Source: Muribaculaceae bacterium | GTDB lineage: Bacteria > Bacteroidota > Bacteroidia > Bacteroidales > Muribaculaceae | NCBI GenBank assembly: GCA_022508985.1 | Contig: JAFLUA010000006.1 | Span: forward strand, 49,177-113,176 | Reading direction: 5' to 3' | Length of the DNA stretch: 64,000 nt | Notes under the pieces: generated by a model | Told to the model about the DNA's origin: nothing | What the model saw: the letters and a program-made list of their open reading frames with translations, nothing else | The model's database searches: none | Made by a program: the position numbers and the translations under genes | Shown here: piece after piece, positions 44,964 to 52,973 of the stretch | Position numbering within the stretch: the first letter of the stretch is position 1 | How the letters are laid out: every line of letters starts with the position of its first letter

Positions 44964-45722
44964 ATGAATATCTTAAGGAAACTTATATCTTCCTTATCCA
45001 CAACTTCTTATCAGCCGTTCATTGTTAATAGAACGGACTATCATTCGCACATCCTGCCCGGTGTCGACGATGGCGTCTCGACTATTGAAGAGTCGATAGC
45101 AATACTTGAGCTCTTTGAGGCTGCCGGAATAGAGAAACTGTGGCTCACGCCTCATATCATGGAAGAGTATCCCAACGAGCCTTCACAGCTTATAAGCATT
45201 TTTAATGAACTTAAAAGTAGCTATGACGGTAGGTTGGAGCTAGCATTGGCTTCTGAAAACATGATAGACCAACTATTTGCCGAGCGACTTTCGACGGGCG
45301 AAATACTACCGATAACATGCCCGGCATCTTCTCTGCCGAAGTCTACTTCGCTATTACTTAGCGGCGTTGAAAAAGATAAAAACGTCGATTTGCTATTGGT
45401 AGAAACATCTTATTTTTCGCGCCCGGCATATTTCATCGAAGTAATCGAAGATATTATCTCCAAAGGATATATACCTTTGTTGGCGCACCCTGAGCGATAT
45501 ATATATATGGGGGCGGATGACTATAAACAGTTGTATGATATGGGCGTGCTGTTTCAGCTTAACATTGCTTCTCTTAGCGGCAGTTACGGGCCTGATGTCA
45601 AACAGCGGGCAAAGGCCTTGTTGAAAGATAATTATTATATCTTGTCGGGAAGCGATACCCACTCGTTTCGACAAGCGGAGTATATCACATCGCTGTTCGA
45701 TGAGAGCGTTTTCAAAAACTGA
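44964..45722 (+). CDS. Tyrosine-protein phosphatase of the PHP family (YwqE/CpsB type)
   Basis: This 252-residue protein has the metal-binding PHP signature TDYHSHILPGVDDG at about 24-37, with LTPHIMEEYPNEP, LLAHPERYIYM and LSGSDTHSFRQA as further metal-ligand blocks. Enzymes of this family dephosphorylate the tyrosine-rich tail of Wzc-type kinases and so regulate polysaccharide length and export. Its likely substrate, a Wzc-type kinase with a C-terminal tyrosine cluster, is encoded at 47404. An 8-bp inverted repeat with a 35-base loop lies in its leader (44897-44947). Confidence 0.88.
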   Translation: MNILRKLISSLSTTSYQPFIVNRTDYHSHILPGVDDGVSTIEESIAILELFEAAGIEKLWLTPHIMEEYPNEPSQLISIFNELKSSYDGRLELALASENMIDQLFAERLSTGEILPITCPASSLPKSTSLLLSGVEKDKNVDLLLVETSYFSRPAYFIEVIEDIISKGYIPLLAHPERYIYMGADDYKQLYDMGVLFQLNIASLSGSYGPDVKQRAKALLKDNYYILSGSDTHSFRQAEYITSLFDESVFKN

Positions 45723-45760
45723 TAACAGGAGTCGGTATGGTCTCACGTCGCGCGTAGTAC

Positions 45761-46297
45761 ATGATGGAAACTCCCGAAACCACAAAATGGTATGTTGCGA
45801 TTGTTCATACCAATAGTGAGCATACAACCGCCCAGCTTTTAGAAGAAAAAGGGATTGAAGCTTATGTCCCGCAACAGCCCATAGTAAGAATCAGGAAAAG
45901 TGGCAGAAAGGTTAAGGCGGTAAAGACCGTTATCCCTGGAGTAGTGTTTGTGAAGTGTACTGAAACCCTGCGAAAAACAGTAGTGGTTTACCTCCCCACC
46001 GTGTCGCGTTTTATGATGGATGGCACCGCTAAAGAGCGTCGTGTAGCGGTAGTCCCTGAGCACCAAATTGAAATCTTGCGCTTTATGGTAGGCCAATCCG
46101 ACGTTGCCGTCGACATTGAGAGTCGCCAATTTGTCGTTGGCCGTAAAGTGAGGGTGGTTAGAGGTGCATTAAAAGGCCTTGAGGGTATTGTCAGGGAAGT
46201 AAAATCCGGTATGAATGAACTTATTGTTCAACTCGATATGATAGGATGCGCTAAGTTGTCGATAGAATCGGCCAATTTAGAGCCGGTAGATGATTAA
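45761..46297 (+). CDS. UpxY-type transcription antiterminator (NusG-like)
   Basis: This 178-residue protein has an N-terminal NusG-like domain (KWYVAIVHTNSEHTTAQLLEEKGIEAYVPQQ, VIPGVVFVKCTETLRKTVV) and a C-terminal KOW domain (GRKVRVVRGALKGLEGIVREVKSG). In Bacteroides, UpxY proteins keep RNA polymerase going through the leader of their own polysaccharide operon. The position fits: it follows the phosphatase by 38 bases and stands before a 324-base leader and the wza-wzc operon. No UpxZ partner, which inhibits other UpxY proteins, is seen next to it. Confidence 0.88.
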   Translation: MMETPETTKWYVAIVHTNSEHTTAQLLEEKGIEAYVPQQPIVRIRKSGRKVKAVKTVIPGVVFVKCTETLRKTVVVYLPTVSRFMMDGTAKERRVAVVPEHQIEILRFMVGQSDVAVDIESRQFVVGRKVRVVRGALKGLEGIVREVKSGMNELIVQLDMIGCAKLSIESANLEPVDD

Positions 46298-46621
46298 GAC
46301 TCCAATTTACTGACCAGTATTGAGATCCCAAATTCGGTCATCACTCCCGGCGGTCAGGCTTTCTCCTATTGTTCTTCTTTGAAATAAATGATAAGAAAAT
46401 CGCATTAAAATTCCGGCAGGTTTTTACGATATTTTTTTGGTTGTAATAGCGTAGTAATGATATTTTTTGTTAATTTTGTAATAAATATTATAGGCTAAAG
46501 TGGGTTTGAAATCTGGCTTTGGCATATTATTCTTTTGCGGTTCGTTATCGGGTGTGTCGGTAGCGATGCCGTAGGCTTTTTCATTTGTTAATTATAACCA
46601 TAAATATAACAGTATTAGATT
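46298..46621 (+). promoter_or_regulatory. Leader region of the polysaccharide operon
   Basis: This 324-base region between upxY and wza holds no gene. It carries a -7 box TAATTTTG at 46471-46478. A rough duplication is present: ATATTTTTTTGGTTGTAATA near 46430-46449 and a related ATATTTTTTGTTAATTTTGT near 46460-46479. A short stem GCC/GGC followed by five T near 46568-46580 could be a weak pause or attenuation site. No long inverted repeats, as would flank an invertible promoter, were seen. It is the natural target for the UpxY protein. Confidence 0.55.
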
Positions 46622-47395
46622 ATGCGTAAATATTTGGTATATATACTTTTATACTGCATCTGTGCCGGTATTACCGGTTGCTCGTCAAGTCGAAAAATTG
46701 TTTATTTACAGGATATAGAGCCTGGAATATCAATGATGGTACAAGAACCAAAGCCAATAAGATTTGATAAAGGCGATAAGCTTAAAATCGTTGTGCACAG
46801 CCGTGATGGTGAGGTTGCAAAAGTATTTAACATACTCGATAATTCAGGCCAAGGAAATGGATATCACTCAACCTACGTCGTCGACGACAACGGCTGTGTC
46901 GATATGCCGGTTTTGGGCCTTATCAAGGTGGCCGGTCTAACGCGCCAAGAAGCGATTAACGAAATTAAATATCGTCTTTTAGAGTCAAGAATGTTGAAAG
47001 ACCCAGTTATCACGATTACGTATGAGGGAATGGGCTATTCAATGCTCGGCGAAGTCGGCTCTCCCGGTCGTAAAAGTATATCTCGCGATAGAATAACCCT
47101 ACTCGAGGCTATTGCCGAGTCGGGCGACCTTACTATTGATGGTCGTCGCGACAACATCCTTGTATTGCGTACCGAAAATGGCAAACAAGTGCCCTACCGT
47201 GTCGACATCCTTGACACTCAGTCGCTTTACTCCTCACCCGTATATTATCTGCAACAAAATGATATTGTTTATGTAGAACCGAACGAAAGAAAAGCTAACA
47301 CATCTTCAGCTAACGGTAATACTCTTCTTACACCCGGATTCTGGATGACTGCAACTTCTTTTGTTATCTCATTAGTCCTTTTAGTTACTAAGTAA
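46622..47395 (+). CDS. Polysaccharide export outer-membrane lipoprotein (Wza-like)
   Basis: This 257-residue protein has a lipoprotein signal (YILLYCICAGITGC, Cys near 20). A poly_export domain follows (FDKGDKLKIVVHSRDGEVAKVFN, YVVDDNGCVDMPVLGLIKVAGLTRQEAINEI), then an SLBB-like domain (YSMLGEVGSPGRKSISRDRITLLEAIAESGDLTIDGRRDNILVLR) and a C-terminal hydrophobic segment (FWMTATSFVISLVLLVTK). It forms the outer-membrane channel for the polymer. It lies 8 bases before the wzc-like gene. Confidence 0.9.
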   Translation: MRKYLVYILLYCICAGITGCSSSRKIVYLQDIEPGISMMVQEPKPIRFDKGDKLKIVVHSRDGEVAKVFNILDNSGQGNGYHSTYVVDDNGCVDMPVLGLIKVAGLTRQEAINEIKYRLLESRMLKDPVITITYEGMGYSMLGEVGSPGRKSISRDRITLLEAIAESGDLTIDGRRDNILVLRTENGKQVPYRVDILDTQSLYSSPVYYLQQNDIVYVEPNERKANTSSANGNTLLTPGFWMTATSFVISLVLLVTK

Positions 47396-47403
47396 TTATC
47401 ACA

Positions 47404-49809
47404 ATGGAAAGATTTGTAGCTCGTCAAGCAAGCAACGAATCGGCAATGTCGAACAATGTCACCGGCTTGAAGGTGGAAAGCATTGCTATGATTCTTAAAA
47501 AGATTATTTATCTTTACTCCGACAACTGGGCGTGGTTCCTTTTGGCTTTTGCTCTCGCTTTTGGCGGGGCTTACTTTTTTCTAAAGTCAACGCCGCCGGT
47601 ATATGAAAGAACTGTTTCGATATTGATACGAAATCGACAGGATAGCGAAGAAAAATGGATGAGCGGATTGGGTATCAAACCTGTAAACTCAAACATGACC
47701 AATGAAATGGAAATGTTGAAAACAGCTAAAATTGCCCAAGAAATAGTGCATCGTCTTAACCTGAATATTGAGTATATAGAGCCAGGCACTTTTCATGATA
47801 ACCTCCTGTATGGAACAGACTCTCCGGTTAAAGTTGCTTTTTTAGACATTCCGGAAGATAAGTCGGCATCGTTTGTCCTGGATGTAGCAGTTGATGGCGC
47901 TTTAACAATAAAAGGATTGGGAGGTAAAGACAAGGCTGAGAACCAGATAAAAGGTCACCTTAACGATACTATTACCACTACAATAGGTCGCATCGTGGTT
48001 ACTTCGACTTCGCCTGAAGGCGCCGTGCCGACAAAAGACCTGACTGTTCTGCACAAAAGCGTATATTCGTCGGCCGCCGCCGTAAAAGCGAATATTTCGC
48101 CTGTGTTGCGTGTTAAGAACTCGACTATTATTGATATAAACTATCGCGACGTGTCTAAAAAACGTGCCGAAGATGTTCTTAACACTTTGGTTGGTGTTTA
48201 TAACGAGAATTGGATAAAAGATCGCAATCTCAAGACAGTAAATACCGACAAGTTCATTAAAGAACGCCTTTCATTGATCGAAGATGAGTTAGGTGATGTA
48301 GAGCGGAGTATCTCGGCATGGAAATCGCAAAATCTAATCCTTGATGTTAAAACCGAAGGAAGTATGGCTCAATCTCAGGTTAATGAGGCCGAGCATTCGT
48401 TACAGCAACTCAGCAACCAAGAATATATGACAAGATATATTAGAGATTATCTTACCGACGGACAGCACGATAATCAACTGTTGCCGGCAAACTCGGGTAT
48501 CACAAACTCTAATATCGAATCACTTATCGCACAATATAATGAAGTGATGTTGAAGCGAAATAACCACCTTGCTTCAACTTCTGTTCATAATCCTTTGGTT
48601 AAAGACCTTGATGAGAACTTGGCCGCCCTCAGAGGTTCGATATTGCAATCGTTGGATTACGAGCTTGTTATGCTTCAGTCAAAAGGCAATCAGCTGCGTG
48701 GGCAGCGCGGACAAGCCGTGTCGAGAATTGCTACGGCACCCCAAAAATCTCAGCAATTGCTATCTGTAGAACGTCAACAAAAGGTTAAAGAACATCTCTA
48801 TTTGTATTTGCTTGAGCGCAGAGAAGAAAATGAGTTGTCGCAGGCTTTCGATGTATATAACAACCAATTTATCGAGCCGCCTTTTGGCAGTGGCGCACCT
48901 GTGGCCCCGGTTCCGCAAAAAGCCTACATGTTGGCTTTCCTTATCGCTCTTGTAGTGCCTACTGTAATATTGGGCGCTAAAGAGTTTTTCAATACAAGAA
49001 TTACCGGACGTAATGACTTGGAGGGCTTAAGCGTACCATATGGCGGCGATATTCCTTTGTTTGATGATGGTTCTAAGAAATTGTTAAAGACAAAAGATGG
49101 TCATAAAGTTACTCCGGCGGTTGTTGTGAAAGAACACAGCAGAAACATCATTAATGAAGCTTTCCGAGTTATTAGAACAAACTTAGAGTTTCTATTAGGT
49201 TTTGGCAACAATCACAAGATTGTAATGTTGACGTCTCTAACTCCCGGAAGTGGCAAAACATTTATCTCAGCTAACCTGTCACAGGCTATTGCAATAAGAA
49301 AAAAGAAAGTAATAGTTATCGACCTCGACCTTCGAAAGGGCTCGTTATCGCGTTATGTCGAGAGCCCTAAAGTAGGCGTGTCAAATTATCTTAGCGGTCA
49401 AGAAGGTGATTATCACAATCTTATTGTTAAACTTGAGAAGGTTGATGTCTTGCCATGCGGTTCTTTGCCTCCAAACCCTGCCGAGCTTCTTTATTCACCG
49501 CGTTTTAAGCAGATGCTCGAGGGATTAAAGCAAGAGTATGATTTTGTGATTTTAGACTGTCCGCCTGTCGAAATCGTTGCCGATTCAACTGTGATAAGTA
49601 TGTATGCCGACTTAACGCTTTTTGTAGTGAGAGTGAAGAAGCTATACAGAGACATGTTGCCTGATATCGAACAGTGGTATGCCGACAAGAAATATGGCAA
49701 CCTTGCTATTATATTGAATGGCGTTGAGAAGGTAAGGGGCAAATACGGCTACCATCGTTATGGCTATCACTATGGCTCTTATGGCTATGGTTATGGCAAA
49801 AGCAAGTAA
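47404..49809 (+). CDS. Wzc-like chain-length determinant and tyrosine autokinase
   Basis: This 801-residue inner-membrane protein has two membrane segments (~42-60 and ~507-527) flanking a large periplasmic Wzz-type domain with coiled coil (about 280-470). The C-terminal BY-kinase domain has Walker A LTPGSGKTFISANL near 611-625, Walker A' VIDLDLRKGSLS near 638, and Walker B FVILDCPPVEIVADS near 713. It ends in a tyrosine cluster (YGYHRYGYHYGSYGYGYG), the autophosphorylation tail. It controls polymer length and export together with Wza; the PHP phosphatase at 44964 likely reverses the phosphorylation. Confidence 0.93.
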   Translation: MERFVARQASNESAMSNNVTGLKVESIAMILKKIIYLYSDNWAWFLLAFALAFGGAYFFLKSTPPVYERTVSILIRNRQDSEEKWMSGLGIKPVNSNMTNEMEMLKTAKIAQEIVHRLNLNIEYIEPGTFHDNLLYGTDSPVKVAFLDIPEDKSASFVLDVAVDGALTIKGLGGKDKAENQIKGHLNDTITTTIGRIVVTSTSPEGAVPTKDLTVLHKSVYSSAAAVKANISPVLRVKNSTIIDINYRDVSKKRAEDVLNTLVGVYNENWIKDRNLKTVNTDKFIKERLSLIEDELGDVERSISAWKSQNLILDVKTEGSMAQSQVNEAEHSLQQLSNQEYMTRYIRDYLTDGQHDNQLLPANSGITNSNIESLIAQYNEVMLKRNNHLASTSVHNPLVKDLDENLAALRGSILQSLDYELVMLQSKGNQLRGQRGQAVSRIATAPQKSQQLLSVERQQKVKEHLYLYLLERREENELSQAFDVYNNQFIEPPFGSGAPVAPVPQKAYMLAFLIALVVPTVILGAKEFFNTRITGRNDLEGLSVPYGGDIPLFDDGSKKLLKTKDGHKVTPAVVVKEHSRNIINEAFRVIRTNLEFLLGFGNNHKIVMLTSLTPGSGKTFISANLSQAIAIRKKKVIVIDLDLRKGSLSRYVESPKVGVSNYLSGQEGDYHNLIVKLEKVDVLPCGSLPPNPAELLYSPRFKQMLEGLKQEYDFVILDCPPVEIVADSTVISMYADLTLFVVRVKKLYRDMLPDIEQWYADKKYGNLAIILNGVEKVRGKYGYHRYGYHYGSYGYGYGKSK

Positions 49810-49866
49810 TCGGGGGCCCCTTTGAATTCGCTCCTGTAATTAATCAACAAATTAAAACTATAAAAA

Positions 49867-50727
49867 TTGGCTAAATCTATCGACGAGTTTACTCAGTGGG
49901 ACAGCGTTATCGTGCCAAAAAGAGTTTGGTTCGACCTCGACCTGAAAGCTTTATGGAGCTATCGCGACCTTATAAAAATGTTTGTAAGGCGTAATCTTGT
50001 GGCCTTATACAAACATACAGTCCTTGGCCCGTTTTGGTATGTTCTACAGTCGCTCCTCACAATCTTAATATATATGTTTATTTTTGGTGGCTTGGCTGGA
50101 TTAGGAACCGAAGGAGTACCAAAACCACTTTTCTACATGAGTGGTATATTGATGTGGAACTATTTTAACGACTGTTTTTCCGCTACAAATAACTTTTTGG
50201 TTACCAATGCAAACCTCTTCGGCAAGGTCTACTTTCCCAGATTGGTGTTACCGATATCGTCGGCTTTGTCTTCTCTCGGTAGAATGTCGGTCCAGTTTAT
50301 GCTATTTTTGGTGATATATTTCTGGTGCATCTCAATCGATGCCGCAATATATCCTAATTGGACTTTATTGCTCTTCCCCGTTTACTTTGTCATGTTGGCA
50401 TTATTTGGTATCTCCTGGGGCTTGTTAGTGACTTCCTTTACTTACAAATATCGTGACCTTCAGATATTAATTACATATTTTCTGCAGTTGTTGATGTACG
50501 CAACACCTATAGTCTATCCGCTGGAAGTGATTCCCGAAAAGTATCGTTTGTTCATTAGCCTTAATCCGCTATCACCACTTTTCGATGCTTTTAAATATGG
50601 TTGGCTCGGTACCAGCAATTTTAGTTGGCTGTCGTTAGGTTATAGCTTTTTATGCATGATGGTCTTCCTCATAGTATCACTCTTGATATTCAATCGTGTA
50701 GAACAAAATTACATGGATACTGTCTAA
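49867..50727 (+). CDS. Polysaccharide ABC transporter permease (Wzm/TagG type)
   Basis: This 286-residue protein has six predicted membrane helices with the ABC-2 family blocks FVRRNLVALYKHTVLGPFWYVLQSLL and LFGISWGLLVTSFTYKYRDLQILITYFLQLLMYATPIVYPLEVIPEKYR. It forms the membrane channel that moves undecaprenyl-linked polysaccharide across the inner membrane with the ATPase encoded next. The start appears to be TTG at 49867: an in-frame stop lies 6 bases upstream and the first in-frame ATG is about 38 codons in. Confidence 0.9.
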   Translation: MAKSIDEFTQWDSVIVPKRVWFDLDLKALWSYRDLIKMFVRRNLVALYKHTVLGPFWYVLQSLLTILIYMFIFGGLAGLGTEGVPKPLFYMSGILMWNYFNDCFSATNNFLVTNANLFGKVYFPRLVLPISSALSSLGRMSVQFMLFLVIYFWCISIDAAIYPNWTLLLFPVYFVMLALFGISWGLLVTSFTYKYRDLQILITYFLQLLMYATPIVYPLEVIPEKYRLFISLNPLSPLFDAFKYGWLGTSNFSWLSLGYSFLCMMVFLIVSLLIFNRVEQNYMDTV

Positions 50728-50743
50728 CCGGAGGATTTCAATT

Positions 50744-52060
50744 ATGAGCGACATTGTATTAGACTTCAATAACGTAAGCAAATTATACTCCCTCAGAAGT
50801 GTCGGTGCCGGAACTTTAAGCGACGACCTAAAGCGTTGGTGGCAAATGAGGGTGAAAAAGGAAGAAGACCCTTTTGAACTTTTGGGTGAGGAAAATATTC
50901 GCAGCAAAAAAGGCAATACCAATTTCGTCTGGGCATTGAAGGATGTTTCTTTTCAAGTCCGACAAGGCGAAGTGGTGGGTATTATGGGGCAAAACGGCTC
51001 TGGGAAATCTACCTTATTGAAAATTCTTTCGCATATTACCACACCGACAAGGGGATATATCGGTATTAAAGGACGGGTAGCCTCGCTCTTGGAGGTAGGC
51101 ACCGGTTTTCACCCCGACCTTACAGGCCGCGAGAATATTTTCATGAATGGTACAATCCTTGGAATGAGTCATAACGATATAAAGCGAAGATTTGATGAAA
51201 TCGTCGACTTTGCCGGTATTGATAGATATATAGATACTCCGGTAAAACGTTATTCAAGCGGTATGACGGTGCGTCTTGGCTTTTCGATTGCAACATTCCT
51301 CCTGCCGGAAATTCTTGTCGTCGACGAAGTCCTTGCAGTTGGCGACATGGCGTTCAAGAAAAAAGCGATAAATAAAATGCTGTCTATTTCTCAAGACGAA
51401 GGCAGAACCGTCCTTTTTGTTACACATAGTACTCGCAACATGCAATTGCTATGCAGTAGGGGCATTGTTCTCGACAGCGGACACATGAAATACGATGGCG
51501 ATATACGATCGGCTGTTCGCAAATATCTTAGCGAGTATGCGATTAGCAATGGTTATAATGACGAAGCCTTGCCGTTAAACACTCAATACGTAGGGATTGA
51601 TGGAGACCCCGCTATTATCGCTCTGACGCGTGCCGTGCTATCGTCGACGTCAACTAACGATGGCGCTTTTGAGAATTCTTCACCGATTGAATTGGAGTTT
51701 GACGTTGTAATAGGTCGACAAATGGACGAAATCGTGATCGGATTTAACATATACAGCCAATATGATAGCCCCTTGGCGCGTGCCGACTACAACGACATTA
51801 ACCAGATTAAGACCTTATCTCCGGGTAAATATCGATTCTGTTTCGTAATTCCCCCCTATACTTTAGCTCCAGGCTCTTATAAAATTGTATTCGACATCCA
51901 GGAGCGTCACGTTGCAAGACAAACGACAGAAAACTCAAATTTGATGTTCGACGTTGTCTCCGGGATAGATAACTTTGGCAATGTATTCCCGCGGGTAAGT
52001 CAACGCAAATCTTCATTAATCCACGAGAATTGGGTTGTTGGTATGGAACGGATTGAGTGA
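50744..52060 (+). CDS. Polysaccharide ABC transporter ATPase with C-terminal Wzt-like domain
   Basis: This 438-residue ATPase has Walker A GIMGQNGSGKSTLLK near 82-95, the signature YSSGMTVRLGFSIA and Walker B ILVVDEVLAVGD. The C-terminal part (~285-438) resembles the Wzt carbohydrate-binding domain, with YNDINQIKTLSPGKYRFCFVIPPYTLAPGSYKIVFDI. In E. coli O9a, Wzt uses this domain to recognise the finished chain end. It pairs with the permease 16 bases upstream. Confidence 0.9.
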   Translation: MSDIVLDFNNVSKLYSLRSVGAGTLSDDLKRWWQMRVKKEEDPFELLGEENIRSKKGNTNFVWALKDVSFQVRQGEVVGIMGQNGSGKSTLLKILSHITTPTRGYIGIKGRVASLLEVGTGFHPDLTGRENIFMNGTILGMSHNDIKRRFDEIVDFAGIDRYIDTPVKRYSSGMTVRLGFSIATFLLPEILVVDEVLAVGDMAFKKKAINKMLSISQDEGRTVLFVTHSTRNMQLLCSRGIVLDSGHMKYDGDIRSAVRKYLSEYAISNGYNDEALPLNTQYVGIDGDPAIIALTRAVLSSTSTNDGAFENSSPIELEFDVVIGRQMDEIVIGFNIYSQYDSPLARADYNDINQIKTLSPGKYRFCFVIPPYTLAPGSYKIVFDIQERHVARQTTENSNLMFDVVSGIDNFGNVFPRVSQRKSSLIHENWVVGMERIE

Positions 52061-52079
52061 TATTCTAATCAGAAATTAC

Positions 52080-52973
52080 TTGGACGCTCAAAAAATTCTT
52101 GTTGTTATCGTAACTTTCAATGGTGCAGACTATATAGATGCGCCTATGGGCCGACTATGTAACGGCCTCGAGAATATCGATTTGTTGGTTGTCGATAACA
52201 ATTCCGACGATAATACCGCCAAAATAATAAAAGAAAAATATCCGTCGGTTAGATTAATATCTAACGATAACAACATAGGATTTGGTCAGGCCAATAATAT
52301 AGGGCTTCGGTATGCTATTGAAAAAGGCTATGATTACGTCTACCTCCTTAATCAAGATGCATGGATTGAGCCGACGGCAATAGCAACGCTTGTTGAAATC
52401 GCAGAAAAACATCCCGATTACGGCATAATATCTCCGATGCAAGTATATGCCGGCGAACGAAAGATTGACAAGGTGTTTTCTCAAAGCCTTCCCAAAGAAT
52501 TAAAAGACGATTTTATAATACACGGGAATTTACCTGAAGATCTGTATAATGTCTCCGGAAGAACTCTCCAGGCTGCACACTGGTTGCTACGTTGCGACGC
52601 TCTGCGAAAAGTAGGGGGCTTTTCTCCAACTTTTTTCCATTGGGGTGAAGACTCCAACCTCTGTCGTCGAATGGAGTTCCATGGCTGCGCTTTGGGTATC
52701 GCACCTAAAATATTAGCCGTGCATAATCGTGAAAATCGTAATGAGAGACCCGAAAAAAATTATCATTTACGTTTAGTCTCGTGGCTTGAGGCTATTAGCG
52801 ACCCCACTCGAAAGAAAAGTAAGGCAATCAAACGCACACTTGTGTTGATGTCCGATTGCTTAATTTACCGCCCAACGTGGTTTCTCCCGTTGTTATTTAA
52901 ATTTATAAAGAGCTTGCCGGCGACCTTAAAGAATAGGAAGTTATCTATGCAAGATAACGGTGCATTTTTGTAA
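52080..52973 (+). CDS. Glycosyltransferase family 2 (rhamnosyltransferase-like)
   Basis: About 297 residues: KILVVIVTFNGADYIDAPMGRL, VVDNNSDDNT, NIGFGQANNIGLRYAIEKGYDYVYLLNQDAWIEP (an acidic QDAW motif near 96) and FFHWGEDSNLCRRMEFHG. The pattern is like WbbL/RfbF-type rhamnosyl or related transferases; donor unknown. The frame runs back to 52035 inside the ATPase gene, and no ATG is available near the beginning of the domain. TTG codons at 52035, 52053 and 52080 are all possible starts; the one at 52080 gives a family-like N-terminus. The stop overlaps the next start by one base. Confidence 0.82.
   Translation: MDAQKILVVIVTFNGADYIDAPMGRLCNGLENIDLLVVDNNSDDNTAKIIKEKYPSVRLISNDNNIGFGQANNIGLRYAIEKGYDYVYLLNQDAWIEPTAIATLVEIAEKHPDYGIISPMQVYAGERKIDKVFSQSLPKELKDDFIIHGNLPEDLYNVSGRTLQAAHWLLRCDALRKVGGFSPTFFHWGEDSNLCRRMEFHGCALGIAPKILAVHNRENRNERPEKNYHLRLVSWLEAISDPTRKKSKAIKRTLVLMSDCLIYRPTWFLPLLFKFIKSLPATLKNRKLSMQDNGAFL

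Noticed and set aside
46298..46621. Invertible promoter as in Bacteroides fragilis capsule loci
   Set aside because: No pair of inverted repeats flanking the promoter box was found, and no invertase gene is in the window.
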